From: Ruficoccus sp. ZRK36
GTDB lineage: Bacteria > Verrucomicrobiota > Verrucomicrobiia > Opitutales > Cerasicoccaceae
Assembly (NCBI RefSeq): GCF_019603315.1
Contig: NZ_CP080649.1
Location: forward strand, 2,428,176 to 2,492,175
Direction: 5' to 3'
Length of the DNA: 64,000 nucleotides
Part shown: positions 1 to 10,736 of the stretch, piece by piece
How positions within the stretch are numbered: the first letter of the stretch is position 1
How the letters are laid out: each line of letters begins with the position of its first letter
Translations under genes and position numbers: made by a program
The notes under the pieces: generated by a model
Told to the model about the DNA's origin: nothing
Seen by the model: the letters and a program-made list of their open reading frames with translations, nothing else
Databases searched by the model: none

Positions 1-2
1 AC

Positions 3-2678
3 GGTAATGGGTTCGTGGACGATGTGCATGGTTGGGATGTGTTCGACGATGACAATGACCCGAGCGATGACCATGGGCACGGGACGCATGTTTCCGGTAT
101 CGTCGGCGCCGTCGGCGGAAATGGCACTGGCGTCACCGGTGTAAATGGAACCGTGTCGCTGCTGCCGATGCGGATAGGCAGCCAGAGCTTTTTATCTTCC
201 GATGTAGTGGTGGCTCTGGATTACATCCGTGATCTTAAACTGAACCGCAACGTCAACGTCGTTGTATCCAATAACTCATACAGCGGTGAAGGCTACACGA
301 CAGCCGAGTATGACGCCATCGCCCGGCAGGGTGAGGCAGGTATCCTTTTCGTAGCGGCAGCTGGTAATGACGGGATCTACGTGGACGAGCAGCCGCGCTA
401 TCCCGGTGCGCTGGATATTGGCGCCATCATCAATGTGGCGAACTCGGACCAGGACGACAAGCTGGCCGATGACTCAAACTACGGGGCGGTCTCGGTGGAT
501 ATTTGCGCGCCCGGTACCAGCATTTACTCAACGGCGATGGGCGGCGGCTACCAGTTGTGGAGCGGGACATCCATGGCAGCTCCGCATGTGGCTGGAGCAG
601 TTGCGCTGGCATACGCGGCTGACCCGCAGGCAGAGTCTACGGCTGTGAGGACCCTGCTGCTGGAGCAGGCAGATCAAGTGGCCACGATGGATGGGAAGGT
701 CGCAACAGGCTCACGGCTCAGCGTGTCCCGACTGGTCGATGCCGTGGCGGGGGTGAACCGAGTTGAAGTCGTTTCACCCGGTAAGGCTGTGTTGCTGGAG
801 AGTCTGGAGACCACTCTTGTGCTGCGCGCTGAGGTAACGGTGGCAGGTGAAGCCGTGCAGCCTGAGTCAGCGGTTGAGTGGGTGGCTGATCCCTCCGAGG
901 GAGTCACGGTCACAGCAGAGAGCTTGACGCAGGCCAGGGCAGTTTTTTCGCAGGAGGGTATCTATACCCTGACCGCTTCTGTCGAGACAGGCGGTGTGGT
1001 GCGTACGGATACCCGTCAGGTGGTGGCTGCCGGGAGACCCGTCAGTAGTGGCTTGGCGGCGGAGTGGCTGTTTGATGGCGAGGGGGCCGCTGCCGATAGT
1101 TCCGGGAATGGGCTGGATGCTGTTTTTGAAGGAGGGACTGGACGAGGAACTGGTGTCGCCGGGGGCGCGTACGCAGGCACCGGGACAGAGGGAGAGCATG
1201 CGCGCGTGGATCATCTGCCAAGCCTGCCCGAGGTCAGCGTGAGCGCCTGGGTCAAGGCCGACTCCGAGGCCGGGCTTTTCCCGCGCATTGTGGACGGACC
1301 GGAGTGGGCGTTCTTTCTGGGGCTGACCGGTGGCACAGATATCAAGTGCCTGAAGTTTGTACGCTACTACGAGGACGATGTTTACTCCTGGTACACCCCT
1401 GAGGGGACGATTGTGGCGGGACAGTGGTACCATGTTGCCGTGACTTGGAAAGACACCGATACCGCACCCAGCCTCTATATCAATGGTGTCGCTCAAGAGG
1501 TCGGCGGCAGAGGCTTCAAAATCGGTGGACTGCGAGTGGGCGGTGGGACGGCCTACCTCGGGAATGGCCCGGATGGTGACCGCAGCCTGGACGGACAGAT
1601 CGACGAGCTCAGGATCTATAACCGCGAGCTGTCTCCCGAGGAGGTTGCTCTGCTGGCCGCTAATCACAGCCCTGTCCCTGAGGGATTATCCGCTGGGACG
1701 GTGACTGAGACGCAGGACTGGAGCCCGCATGCCAGCGTGACTGACGAGGATGGCCCGGTGGAGCCAGTTCTGTCGTGGTCAGTCGTCAGTGGACCAGGAG
1801 AGGTGAGCCTGTCCGGGGAGATGAGCGATAGCCCGACGTTCAATTTTGAAATGACCGGCGTCTACCGAATCCGCCTGGAGAGCTCGGATGGTTCCGCCGT
1901 TGTTCGCAAGGAGTGGGCCGTGGATGTCGGTGCCGTGTGTCAGGTTTCCATGACAGTCCAAGACGGCGAACTCCTTCTGATGTCCGGGCAGAGTTACCCG
2001 ATTACACTGAGCGTTGTCCCGGCTTCGGGCACTGCGTTGTCAGTCGGCTATTCGGTGAGCGGAGACGCCGTCTCTGGGGAGGATTATCAAGCGCTTTCAG
2101 GCACCCTGACTGTACCTGCTGGTGCATCCGAGGCCAGCTTTCCCGTTGAGGCGCTGACCCGCACCTCCGGCAGTACGAGAACCCTGACGCTGACCCTTGT
2201 CGATGGCGATGGCTATGCTCTGGGGTCCGATGCGAGCGCTACGCTAACCCTCTTGCCGTACACCTACAGTAACTGGTCTGCCCACTATGCTGCGCAGGTT
2301 TCCGCCCCCTCTGGCGTATGGAGCCCGGCCATGGACGCTAACCAGGATGGCATTGGAAACCTGTTGGAGTTTGCCCTCGGTGTTGATCCTCTCGCTGACG
2401 CCGAGGATGTCGTGCGCGATCGTCTGCCGCGGATTGAGCGCGGTGAGGGTGGAGCCCTGAGCCTCCGCTATGTGCGCCCTGAGAATGCGGACGCCTCGCT
2501 GTATGTGGTTGGCTCGAGTGCGTCGCCTTCGGCCAGCCCGTTTCATGTAGTGGCGAGTGGGGAAGTCGTCCAGAGCAACGGTGACGGCACTGAGACGGTG
2601 ACGGTCAGCGACCCGGATGCGCTCGCTGCCGGGGAGACGCGTTTCCTGTTTCTGCGGGTGAGTGAAGACGCGCAGTAG
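3..2678 (+). CDS. Subtilisin-like serine protease (S8), 5'-truncated by window edge
   Basis: Secreted S8 protease, cut by the window start: the frame stays open upstream of the first possible GTG (position 15) as NGF-VDD, so the signal peptide, propeptide and catalytic Asp lie outside. Visible are the catalytic His in DDHGHGTHVSG (about residue 22), the oxyanion Asn in AAAGNDG and the catalytic Ser in GTSMAAPHVAGA (about residue 185). Downstream come an Ig-like segment, a LamG/concanavalin-like domain (about 350-545, ending ELRIYNRELS), another Ig/PKD-like region, a Calx-beta-like domain (about 645-745) and a C-terminal module with DANQDGIGNLLEFALG, a style common in verrucomicrobial exoproteins. 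It probably degrades extracellular protein, with the accessory domains for adhesion or substrate binding. Family certain; substrate unknown. Confidence 0.93.
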   Translation, partial: GNGFVDDVHGWDVFDDDNDPSDDHGHGTHVSGIVGAVGGNGTGVTGVNGTVSLLPMRIGSQSFLSSDVVVALDYIRDLKLNRNVNVVVSNNSYSGEGYTTAEYDAIARQGEAGILFVAAAGNDGIYVDEQPRYPGALDIGAIINVANSDQDDKLADDSNYGAVSVDICAPGTSIYSTAMGGGYQLWSGTSMAAPHVAGAVALAYAADPQAESTAVRTLLLEQADQVATMDGKVATGSRLSVSRLVDAVAGVNRVEVVSPGKAVLLESLETTLVLRAEVTVAGEAVQPESAVEWVADPSEGVTVTAESLTQARAVFSQEGIYTLTASVETGGVVRTDTRQVVAAGRPVSSGLAAEWLFDGEGAAADSSGNGLDAVFEGGTGRGTGVAGGAYAGTGTEGEHARVDHLPSLPEVSVSAWVKADSEAGLFPRIVDGPEWAFFLGLTGGTDIKCLKFVRYYEDDVYSWYTPEGTIVAGQWYHVAVTWKDTDTAPSLYINGVAQEVGGRGFKIGGLRVGGGTAYLGNGPDGDRSLDGQIDELRIYNRELSPEEVALLAANHSPVPEGLSAGTVTETQDWSPHASVTDEDGPVEPVLSWSVVSGPGEVSLSGEMSDSPTFNFEMTGVYRIRLESSDGSAVVRKEWAVDVGAVCQVSMTVQDGELLLMSGQSYPITLSVVPASGTALSVGYSVSGDAVSGEDYQALSGTLTVPAGASEASFPVEALTRTSGSTRTLTLTLVDGDGYALGSDASATLTLLPYTYSNWSAHYAAQVSAPSGVWSPAMDANQDGIGNLLEFALGVDPLADAEDVVRDRLPRIERGEGGALSLRYVRPENADASLYVVGSSASPSASPFHVVASGEVVQSNGDGTETVTVSDPDALAAGETRFLFLRVSEDAQ

Positions 2679-2770
2679 CTGCGCGGCAGCGGTGGCATCG
2701 TGGAGTGTCACCGAAATGAAACGTTTTTTCGTTTTGAAAGATGCGTGTAAATAGCTTTGCTGGAGGGCAG

Positions 2771-3862
2771 ATGAAAGTCGTCTGGCGTAAGAAGGTTTTC
2801 GATCAGGGGCACGGATTGCCCCCCGGTCAGCTCGTGCGGGTCGCGGGTGATCTGGCGGCCACTAAGCCCAGCATTCACCTGCTCGCCTACAGCGAGGATG
2901 ACTTCATGGAGCTGGAGAACGCGACACTGGATCAGGTGCGCGAGCAGATGGGGAAGTGGAAAGTGGTCTGGATACACGTTTGCGGTGTCAGTGATGAGGC
3001 CTTGATCCGCGGCCTGGGCGAGATGCTCAGCATCCATGCCCTTGCTCAGGAAGAGATTCTCAACACGAGCATGCGCCCGAAGTTTGAGGAGTACGGACGC
3101 GATTTGTTCGTACTGACCAAGACCGCTACCGTCAACCGCCAGGCGCGGGAGATCATGATCGAGCAGATGGCTTTCTATGCCACCGAGCATGCCTTGCTCA
3201 GTGTGCAGGAGAGCGAGACCTCGTTCTTCCAGCCGGTGATGGCGCGCGTCAGGGAGCCTTCGGCCCGGCTGCGGGTGCGGGGCTCAGGGTATCTGCTCTT
3301 TGCGCTGATGGATATGAAGGCCGACAACATCCTGAGCATCCTCGACATGATCGAGACGGATATCGTCGAGGTAGAGGAGGACCTGCTCAGCGAGGACGAA
3401 GACTTTACCATCGATACGATTTACCAGCATAAGCGCACCGTACTGGCCATCATGCGGTTCGTGATGCCTATGCGTGACAATGCGCACCGGCTGGAGATTA
3501 TCGACCATCCCCTCGTCCATGATGAGGACCGCTACTTTTTCCGGGATCTGGCTGACAATGCCCGCAGGGCCGCTGACCGGCTGGAGCACGCCCGGCTCAT
3601 CCTGCAGAACATGCAGGAGTACTACCACCTGATGGAGGAGCACCGGAACAACCACGTGATGAAGGTGCTCACGATTATTGCCACGCTATTCCTGCCGCTG
3701 ACATTTATCGCCGGGGTGTACGGGATGAACTTCGACCACGAGATCAGCCCGTGGAATATGCCAGAGCTGTACTCGTACTACGGCTACCCGCTGTGCATGC
3801 TGTTTATGGCGGGGTTCTTCGTCGCCATGCTCTGGTGGTTCCGCCGGATGAAGTGGCTCTAG
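2771..3862 (+). CDS. corA: CorA-family divalent cation transporter
   Basis: Inner-membrane Mg2+ (or Co2+/Ni2+/Zn2+) channel of the CorA family. The long N-terminal cytoplasmic domain ends in a coiled stalk helix. Two C-terminal transmembrane helices follow; the first ends in the diagnostic YGMN pore signature (FIAGVYGMNF), and the protein ends with a basic tail (RRMKWL), as expected. Start chosen at ATG 2771 because GGAGG (2762-2766) lies four bases upstream; an in-frame ATG at 2741 would add ten residues but has a weaker site. The gene stands alone, convergent with the pseudokinase gene. Ion preference cannot be told from sequence. Confidence 0.93.
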   Translation: MKVVWRKKVFDQGHGLPPGQLVRVAGDLAATKPSIHLLAYSEDDFMELENATLDQVREQMGKWKVVWIHVCGVSDEALIRGLGEMLSIHALAQEEILNTSMRPKFEEYGRDLFVLTKTATVNRQAREIMIEQMAFYATEHALLSVQESETSFFQPVMARVREPSARLRVRGSGYLLFALMDMKADNILSILDMIETDIVEVEEDLLSEDEDFTIDTIYQHKRTVLAIMRFVMPMRDNAHRLEIIDHPLVHDEDRYFFRDLADNARRAADRLEHARLILQNMQEYYHLMEEHRNNHVMKVLTIIATLFLPLTFIAGVYGMNFDHEISPWNMPELYSYYGYPLCMLFMAGFFVAMLWWFRRMKWL

Positions 3863-3912
3863 ACTCGGGCTGACTTGCCGGGTATTCGCAGCACTTTTGG
3901 CCGACGGCGAAG

Positions 3913-6900
3913 CTACTCGCTCGTGAGCTCGGGGCCGAGGCAGAGCCGGAAGCCGATCGAGGACGAGCGTGTCGTATCGGCCATGCTGTCACGCGAAGCT
4001 AAACGCGCACGGATGGCGTAGGTCTCCCAGCCGCCGCCGCGAACGACGTGGCGGGTGTCTCCCTCGTTATTATACCAGTCGGTTTCTTTGCCACCGGGCA
4101 GGCGACCGTTAAACTTGTCCATGCACCATTCAGCGACGTTGCCATGGATGTCATAAAGCCCGAAAGCATTCGGGGTATACTCGCCGACGGGGCTTGTGCC
4201 GTAGAAGTCCGGGTCCTCCAGCTGCGACGAGGTAAAGTCGCGCGGATATTTGCCGCGGAAATTAGCGTGCGAGATGTCGGCAGTGTCGCCCCAGTGAAAG
4301 GGCTCCTCCGTGCCAGCGCGGGCAGCGTACTCCCACTCGGCCTCAGTCGGCAGGCGATAGGCGTAGCCCTCAGGGACACGCCCGGCAGTCTGCTCGCGGC
4401 GGTTGACCTCACGGCAGTAGGCGATGGCCTCCTGCCAGGTTACTTTCTCCACCGGATGTCGCGGGCCTTTGAACTTGGAGGGGTTCTCCTCCATGAGCTG
4501 CATGTACTCCTGCTGGGTGATTTCTTTCTCCGATAGCCAGAAGCCTTTGGAGAGGGTGACCTCTGTTTGCGGCCCTTCGACGGGCAGGCGGGCGTGCTCC
4601 TTGAGAGGGCTGCCCATGGTAAAGGTACCGGGGGGTATCCAGGCCAGCCGGATATCCAGATAGGGGATGTCGTAGGAAAGGCCGCTGGCAGGCCCTGGGA
4701 TAAGGGTCAGGGAGGTTTCCCAGGTGTAGCTTTCGTTGGGCCTGAGCTTGATGGCCAGGCGCTGGGGAATGTAGTCGGGGGCTTCCAGGCTCAGCTCAAA
4801 ATCTTTGTCGGGGGGCAGGTTAAACTGGTTGGCACCATCAAGGGGAAAGGCTTTGCCGTTGGCGGTAATGGATAGCGGGAGTCCGGCGGGGGTGACGTCG
4901 AGCTCGATGATGCCGGGCTTTGGCTTCAGGTCCAGGGGCACACGCAGCAGGGTGTTGTCCGGGAGCTGGAAGGTCTGCTCCACATCGATGTAGTCGGGGT
5001 GGCTGGCCACGAGCGTGACTTCACCTTCCGGGATGCCTGACAGGACGTTGGAGTTGCCGGGGTATGTCTTCGAGCCGATGCGGTAGCTCAGCCCTTCGAG
5101 GAGTGAAACGGAGGGTGGGGCACCGTCAAAGGTAACCTGCGGTAAAAGCTCGCCGGATCGGGGTGTGAGCTCTCCGAAGTCGAGCACCGTGCGGGTATTC
5201 GGCTCCAGTGTGACGGCGAGTTTCTCGGTCCGGTAGCCATCCATTTCCAGCGTGACGATAAACTGCTCACGCACAGGCAGGCCTTCGATCGTTGCGTTAC
5301 TGGTGCCGATTTCCTTGCCCTCGATGTAGACGGTTGCCCCTTTGGGGGTGGAGCGTACGCGCAGTGTGCCCGGCATAGGGACGAGGGGGAAATCCAAACG
5401 ACCGGCATCTTCGTCCAGCTGGAAGTCCTCTTTCTCCATCGTCATGTAGTCATCTTTTTCCAGACGAAGGGTGTAGTTACCGGCATGCAGCAGCTGTGCC
5501 ACGCGGAGCAGCCCATCCTCGTCGGCAGTCCCCAGATCGTACATGCGTCGGGAGCTGTCGATCGCCGTCGCACGTGCTCCGGGGGTCGTATGGATCTCTA
5601 CATCGGCCCAGGCAGGCTCGAGCTTGAGGTTGAGCTCCTGCTTGCCGCGCTCGATTTCGATGAGCTGGGTCAGGGGAGTGTAGTGGGGAGCGCTCAGCTT
5701 GATGTTGTAGATGCCTGAAGTGACGTTCAGGTCGAGCGTTCCATTGCGCACGATGAAGCTTATGTTCTCGCTGGGTATCTCAAAGAGCGCATCTGGAGGC
5801 TCGGTCCGTATTTTCAGGCGAGGCTCTTTACCCTCGGGTGTGCGTATGGCAACGGGCGCATCCGTAGGAGAGTCTTCGAGGAAGGCCAGCTCGTAAAAGA
5901 GTGATGTGAGGTAGACAGCGATGCAGGCGATGATACCGATGATCCCCAGACGAAAGGCCCGAGTCGTTTTTATCCCGCGACGTTTGATCTGACGTGGCAC
6001 CGGGATGAAGTCCATGTGCCGAAAGACAGACTTCGTTTGCGCCGTTCCCGGCTCCAGGGGGGATGCGCGCTCCTGGATGTTATCAAGATCGTTCAGGTCG
6101 GCCAGGACGGCGGCGGCGGAGCTATAGCGTCTGTCTGGATTGCGTTCGAGACAGTTTGCCAGGAGGGTATCCCAGCTCTTGTCGAGGTCGGGGTTGACTT
6201 CACTGGGCGGGGCGTAGTTGTAGCCGGGCTTGTGCCCGGTGAGCAGCCAGTAGGCAGTGATGCCAAATGCGTAGATGTCCGAGCGCTCATCGCCGGGCTT
6301 ACCCAGGCGTGTTTCAGGGGAGAGGATGTCAACCGTGTTGATGCGGATGCGGCGCGGCCCCAGTGAAATCGGAGGGATGCCTGCCGATACCAGTGTCTCA
6401 AAGAGCTCTTTACCCGCCATCGACATGATGCCCAGCTCGGTCAGCTTGATCCGCCCCTCGCTATCGCGCAGGATATTGGTCGGGTTAAGGTTCAGGTGCA
6501 GTACCTTATTGGCATGCGCATAGGCGAGCGCTTCGAGCACTTGCCTGAGAATCTTGCGCACCTCCTTCTCGGGGAGTCCGACCGGCATGTCTGCCAGCAG
6601 ATTATCTTCAGAGTCCGAATGTGGAGCGCGGTGTTTCTCGATGGCGTACTGTTCGAGATAGTCGGCCAGATTCTGGCCATCAAAGGCCTCATGGTAGATG
6701 GTAAAACGGCCTTTTACCAGATCCGCGTCCTCGGCCTGGAGCAGATTCGGGTGCTGGAGCTGGAAGAGTCGTGAGCTATGCTGGAAAAAGCGCTCGCGGA
6801 AATTTTTGTCGTTTTTAACCAGCGGGGGGAGGACAAACAGGCATCGGCCCTCGCGTACGCGTGTCTTACGGACACGATACAGGCTACCCATCAAATCATA

Positions 6901-7017
6901 GGAGAGACAGCGTAGTACCTGGTAGTCGCCAAACTTCTCCCCCGGAGTGAGGACTTCATAAGCCCGGCCAGGTGGCGGTCTGTCATCAGGGATTGAGTCG
7001 GCGGAAAGGTCGGCCAT
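3913..7017 (-). CDS. Pseudokinase - transmembrane - PEGA repeats - FGE-sulfatase (SUMF1) fold protein
   Basis: A 1034-residue membrane protein. Residues about 25-310 have a Ser/Thr-kinase fold (HPN before the hinge, SPE, SDIYAFG), but the catalytic positions are changed: HLNLNPTN at 174-181 has Asn for the HRD Asp, ELG (194-196) replaces DFG, the VAIK Lys is missing (LFVL near 60-63) and the alpha-C Glu aligns with His. It should not phosphorylate. A single transmembrane helix spans about 357-379. Extracytoplasmic PEGA-like beta repeats run from about 400 to 770 (for example TPKGATVYIEGKEIG). Residues about 790-1030 form an FGE-sulfatase domain (IPPGTFTMGS, YRLPTEAEWEYAAR, GLYDIHGNVAEW, RHVVRGGGW) lacking the active-site cysteines of true formylglycine-generating enzymes. 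Likely a signalling or scaffold protein joining cytoplasm and periplasm; ligand unknown. Confidence 0.85.
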   Translation of the reverse strand: MADLSADSIPDDRPPPGRAYEVLTPGEKFGDYQVLRCLSYDLMGSLYRVRKTRVREGRCLFVLPPLVKNDKNFRERFFQHSSRLFQLQHPNLLQAEDADLVKGRFTIYHEAFDGQNLADYLEQYAIEKHRAPHSDSEDNLLADMPVGLPEKEVRKILRQVLEALAYAHANKVLHLNLNPTNILRDSEGRIKLTELGIMSMAGKELFETLVSAGIPPISLGPRRIRINTVDILSPETRLGKPGDERSDIYAFGITAYWLLTGHKPGYNYAPPSEVNPDLDKSWDTLLANCLERNPDRRYSSAAAVLADLNDLDNIQERASPLEPGTAQTKSVFRHMDFIPVPRQIKRRGIKTTRAFRLGIIGIIACIAVYLTSLFYELAFLEDSPTDAPVAIRTPEGKEPRLKIRTEPPDALFEIPSENISFIVRNGTLDLNVTSGIYNIKLSAPHYTPLTQLIEIERGKQELNLKLEPAWADVEIHTTPGARATAIDSSRRMYDLGTADEDGLLRVAQLLHAGNYTLRLEKDDYMTMEKEDFQLDEDAGRLDFPLVPMPGTLRVRSTPKGATVYIEGKEIGTSNATIEGLPVREQFIVTLEMDGYRTEKLAVTLEPNTRTVLDFGELTPRSGELLPQVTFDGAPPSVSLLEGLSYRIGSKTYPGNSNVLSGIPEGEVTLVASHPDYIDVEQTFQLPDNTLLRVPLDLKPKPGIIELDVTPAGLPLSITANGKAFPLDGANQFNLPPDKDFELSLEAPDYIPQRLAIKLRPNESYTWETSLTLIPGPASGLSYDIPYLDIRLAWIPPGTFTMGSPLKEHARLPVEGPQTEVTLSKGFWLSEKEITQQEYMQLMEENPSKFKGPRHPVEKVTWQEAIAYCREVNRREQTAGRVPEGYAYRLPTEAEWEYAARAGTEEPFHWGDTADISHANFRGKYPRDFTSSQLEDPDFYGTSPVGEYTPNAFGLYDIHGNVAEWCMDKFNGRLPGGKETDWYNNEGDTRHVVRGGGWETYAIRARLASRDSMADTTRSSSIGFRLCLGPELTSE

Positions 7018-7074
7018 GGAGAAGGTGATCGGACGCTGGAGATATAAAAAAAGTGCGCCAGAGCGTAGAAAAGG

Positions 7075-7377
7075 TCAAGGCTTGAGGGTGTCTGGAGCCT
7101 GGGCATTCTTCCCTGCTACCTTATGGTAGGTGCCAGTTAGCTTATCCCGCTCGTACTTGGTGAATCCGGCCTTTTCGACATTCTCATTGGCGAGTTTGTT
7201 CTTCGTGGAGCCGGGGGTGTACTTACTGGCCAGATTGGGGGGGAGATAGACTCGGCGTACGGGCTCACCACTCTGAGGGTGGTGCGTGAGGGCCGGGTCA
7301 CTCATGGGTTGCTCAATTTCAAAGCGTTCTCCTCCCGAATTATCAGGCAGAACGATCTCATAAACATAAATAGGCAT
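7075..7377 (-). CDS. Cysteine-less FmdB-like small protein
   Basis: A 100-residue protein that begins MPIYVYE like FmdB-family putative regulatory zinc ribbons (compare MPTYDYHC in the copy at 20956-21219) and keeps a PVRRVYLPPNL segment after the ribbon position. It contains no cysteine at all, so it cannot bind zinc in the family's usual way. The C-terminal part (FTKYERDKLTGTYHK) is well conserved in style, arguing for a real gene. It lies 57 bp upstream of, and on the same strand as, the pseudokinase gene and may be cotranscribed with it. Function unknown. Confidence 0.7.
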   Translation of the reverse strand: MPIYVYEIVLPDNSGGERFEIEQPMSDPALTHHPQSGEPVRRVYLPPNLASKYTPGSTKNKLANENVEKAGFTKYERDKLTGTYHKVAGKNAQAPDTLKP

Positions 7378-7443
7378 GCCGCAAAAGATACTTATTTAGA
7401 GGCGGTTGAAAACACTGCTTTTATAGATGGGTATATTACCTTA

Positions 7444-7473
7444 TTGATATCGGTACAAGATAAGGGGTATTAA
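7444..7473 (+). promoter_or_regulatory. Candidate sigma70-type promoter for the hybrid histidine kinase
   Basis: TTGATA (7444-7449) and TATTAA (7468-7473) are separated by 18 bases in the AT-rich divergent region between the FmdB-like gene and the hybrid kinase. This fits a housekeeping promoter reading rightwards. Seen by eye only; this phylum's promoter consensus may differ. Confidence 0.4.
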
Positions 7474-7564
7474 TTCTAAAAAATAGCCCCATTTACGGCG
7501 TAGGGAGCCCTTGCTGTAAGTGTTACCTTGTCAGTTTCATTGGGTTACGCTTAATAGGCGGACA

Positions 7565-10500
7565 ATGGGTCGTACGAATTACGCCGTGGCACAGTCTTCA
7601 GCCCCTAACTCGCTGCCATGGTCGACAACAGGGGGACCAGCACTAAATATAACGGTTCTCGTCTGGAAGCTACTGGCTGTTGCTGTTTTTTATCTGGTCC
7701 TTTCCGAGATCGGTAGCCTGATGGCCCTGCGTGCGCTGGAGGGGCATGTCTATCTGCTGTGGCCAGCCTCAGGCCTGGCCATAGCGACCCTGATACGCGG
7801 TGGCTATAAGTACTGCCTGAGCATCTTTGCCGGGTATCTGCTGTGGGGGCTGTGGATAAACGGGCAAAGTGTGGGCTATACACTGATGATCGGCTCTATC
7901 TACGTCCTGAGCACTGCGCTGGGGGCCAGTGTGCTGCGCTGGATGATGCGCTCTATATACTCGCTGGAAACCATCCGCGACGTAATGGTCTTTCTGCTGG
8001 CGGGTCCATTACTGGTAGGGGTGATCAATGCCAGCCTGTGCACCTGGGTTGTCTGCGCGCAGGTAGACCTGCTGACTTGGAATGATTACAGCCGCCTCTG
8101 GAAACCGTGGTTTCTCGGAGAAAGCCTCGGGGTGCTGGTGGTTGCTCCCTTTCTTTTAGTTTGGACTTCGCAGACCAAAGTGAACTGGAGTAACCGTCAG
8201 TTTGCTGAGGTCGGTGTCTGGATTATCGCCCTGGCGTTTTTCGGGATTGTGATTTTCGGTAATTGGGCACCGACGGATACCCTGCGTTATCCGCTGGAGT
8301 TGGCGCTCTTTCCTCTGATGGCCTGGGGGGCGGTTCGCTTCGGGCAGCGAGGCGCTACGACCGGTGTCGTACTGGTCTCGATTATGGCCATGTGGGAGCT
8401 CCTGCAGGTCTTTGGCCCCGAGCAGAAGTACATCAGCCAGAGCCCTGAATTCCTATGGGTGTTCGTGGGCGTGATTAGCACGACGAGTTATTTTCTGGCC
8501 GCGATCCTGACCGAGATGCGGCGTCGTGAAGAGCTGAGCCGGCATAATGAGGTGCAACTGCGCGGCTTTGTCGATGCGTTGCCTGACATCGCCTTCGTAT
8601 TATCGGCTGAGGGGCGGTACCTGGAGGTCTTCTCCCACGAAAGCAGTCCGGTCGGCTATCTGGCCGAGGCCTTAAAGGACCGGACGCTGAAAGAGTCATG
8701 GTCGCCAGAGCAGGCTCGTAAGTTTCATCAAGCCCTGGAGAACTGCCTGGAGAGCCAGAAGCAGATTTCGCTGGAATACTCGTTTGAGCTGGACGGCAAC
8801 ACCCATTGGTTCGAGGGGCGATTGGCACCGATTTCCAGTGCGGATGATGCTGTGGATCAAGTTATCTGGGTGGCATACGACATCACCGAGCGCAAGCGCA
8901 CCGAGGCAGCTCTTGAGCAGCAGGATGTGCTCCTGCAGGGGGTGTCGCAGGCGAGTTCGCTGCTGTTGGCCGTTCGCAATATGGAGGAGGCAGTGGAGCG
9001 CGCGCTTCAGGCCATCGGCGAGCATGCGCAGGTCGACCGCGTGAGTATTTTTGAGAATTGCTACGAGCCTGGGACGAACCAGCTGAAGCCCATTGTGCGC
9101 TACGGCTGGGCACGTCCCGGCTTTGAGCTGGACCCCGAAAATATGCCCGAGAATTGCTGGAAGGGCGAGATGCGCAAGTGGTACGATCAGATGTCCGGTC
9201 GCACCGCGATGCAGGGCCGCGTCCGCGAACTCGGCCCCGAGCTCAAGCACTGCCTGGAGGCGGTTGGTGTCAAGACCGTGTTGATGGCTCCCATCCATGT
9301 GGAGAGTTACTTCTGGGGCGTGCTCGTGCTCGCAGACTGTGGGCGTGAGCGACGCTGGGAAGAGGGTGAGGTGACATCTATCCAACTCGCCGCGAGCAGC
9401 ATCGGCTCCTTCTTTATCAACCGTCAGGTCGAGGCCCAACTACGTCATGCCAAGGAGAATGCCGACCGGGCCAACATGGCCAAGGGCGAGTTTCTGGCCA
9501 TGATGAGCCACGAAATCCGTACTCCGATGAACGCCATCCTGGGCTTCGCGGACCTGCTGGCGCAGACTTCGCTCGATCAGGCACAGCGTGACTCGCTGTC
9601 GGTCATCGACCGTAGCGGTAAGGCCCTGCTGGAGCTCATTAACAACATCCTCGATTACTCCAAGATCGAGTCCCGGGGCATCGAGCTGGAGTATGTACCT
9701 TTTAATCTGGAGACAACGATCGTCGAGTCGCTGGAGCTGGTCCTGATCAAAGCCCGCGAGAAGGGGATTGAACTGACCTACAACATCGAGGGCGCTGACT
9801 CCTACGACTATCTGGGCGACCCGCATCGACTGAAGCAAATCCTGCTCAACCTCGTCAACAATGCCGTCAAGTTTACCCACGACGGAAAAGTGGAGGTACG
9901 GGTGCGCGTGGAGTCGACGAAGGCCAGTGATCGCGAGCATGTTTTCTTTGAGGTTGTCGATACGGGGATCGGTATTGATCCGGCCAAGCTTGACCGCCTG
10001 TTTCAGCCGTTCTCTCAGGTGGATTCCTCCACGACTCGCAAGTACGGGGGCACCGGGCTGGGTCTCGTTATCTGCAAGCGCCTGATTGAAAAAATGGGTG
10101 GCGACATCCGTGTCACCAGTACAGAAGGCGAGGGCTCAGTTTTCTCTTTTGACTTTCCGCTCTCCAAGTCCGGAGACCCCGCACCTATCACTGCGCGCAT
10201 GGGCTCCACGGTCCTGACTGAGCAGTTCGCTCTCCAGCATCCGCTCTCTATCCTCGTGGTCGAGGATGACGCGGTGAACAGGCAGCTCATTCAGGAGATT
10301 ATGGGCAAGCTCGGCTATACCATAGAGATGGCCGAAGATGAACCGCAGGCCTCCAAGCTCCTGCGGAAAAAGGATTACGAGATTGTGCTCATGGATGTAC
10401 AGCTCCCCGGTCGCAGCGGGCTGGAGATCACCCGACGTCTACGGGCGGGTGAGTATGGCGAGCACCATCGCGATACCTTTGTGGTCGCGGTTACGGCTTT

Positions 10501-10648
10501 CGCGCTGGCAGAGGATCGGCGCAAGTGTCTCGATGCTGGCTGTAACGACTATATGTCAAAGCCAATCTCGACCATGCAGCTCAAGGACATCCTGCGCCAC
10601 GTCTATCAGCTCATCCACGGGACGCCGATTGATCCGAGCCTGTCATAA
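7565..10648 (+). CDS. MASE1-domain hybrid sensor histidine kinase/response regulator
   Basis: Membrane sensor kinase. An N-terminal MASE1-type region with about eight hydrophobic helices (residues about 15-320) is followed by a PAS domain, a GAF domain, a HisKA domain with phospho-accepting His649 in [11 protein letters not shown], a HATPase domain (N box [22 protein letters not shown]) and a C-terminal receiver domain with phosphate acceptor Asp944 in LMDVQLPG and Lys in MSKPIS. It should autophosphorylate and pass phosphate to its own receiver. No HPt or output regulator gene is adjacent, so the partner is elsewhere. Start: ATG 7565 gives a plausible N-terminus; an in-frame GTG at 7520 would add 15 residues. 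Signal unknown. Confidence 0.92.
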   Translation: MGRTNYAVAQSSAPNSLPWSTTGGPALNITVLVWKLLAVAVFYLVLSEIGSLMALRALEGHVYLLWPASGLAIATLIRGGYKYCLSIFAGYLLWGLWINGQSVGYTLMIGSIYVLSTALGASVLRWMMRSIYSLETIRDVMVFLLAGPLLVGVINASLCTWVVCAQVDLLTWNDYSRLWKPWFLGESLGVLVVAPFLLVWTSQTKVNWSNRQFAEVGVWIIALAFFGIVIFGNWAPTDTLRYPLELALFPLMAWGAVRFGQRGATTGVVLVSIMAMWELLQVFGPEQKYISQSPEFLWVFVGVISTTSYFLAAILTEMRRREELSRHNEVQLRGFVDALPDIAFVLSAEGRYLEVFSHESSPVGYLAEALKDRTLKESWSPEQARKFHQALENCLESQKQISLEYSFELDGNTHWFEGRLAPISSADDAVDQVIWVAYDITERKRTEAALEQQDVLLQGVSQASSLLLAVRNMEEAVERALQAIGEHAQVDRVSIFENCYEPGTNQLKPIVRYGWARPGFELDPENMPENCWKGEMRKWYDQMSGRTAMQGRVRELGPELKHCLEAVGVKTVLMAPIHVESYFWGVLVLADCGRERRWEEGEVTSIQLAASSIGSFFINRQVEAQLRHAKENADRANMAKGEFLAMMSHEIRTPMNAILGFADLLAQTSLDQAQRDSLSVIDRSGKALLELINNILDYSKIESRGIELEYVPFNLETTIVESLELVLIKAREKGIELTYNIEGADSYDYLGDPHRLKQILLNLVNNAVKFTHDGKVEVRVRVESTKASDREHVFFEVVDTGIGIDPAKLDRLFQPFSQVDSSTTRKYGGTGLGLVICKRLIEKMGGDIRVTSTEGEGSVFSFDFPLSKSGDPAPITARMGSTVLTEQFALQHPLSILVVEDDAVNRQLIQEIMGKLGYTIEMAEDEPQASKLLRKKDYEIVLMDVQLPGRSGLEITRRLRAGEYGEHHRDTFVVAVTAFALAEDRRKCLDAGCNDYMSKPISTMQLKDILRHVYQLIHGTPIDPSLS

Positions 10649-10736
10649 AAAACGGATACGCGTGTCTGCTGTGCACGCATCAATATATGACTGGCTTGGC
10701 GGATGAGCCAAATTCGACTCTGAGACGTTGCTCCGA

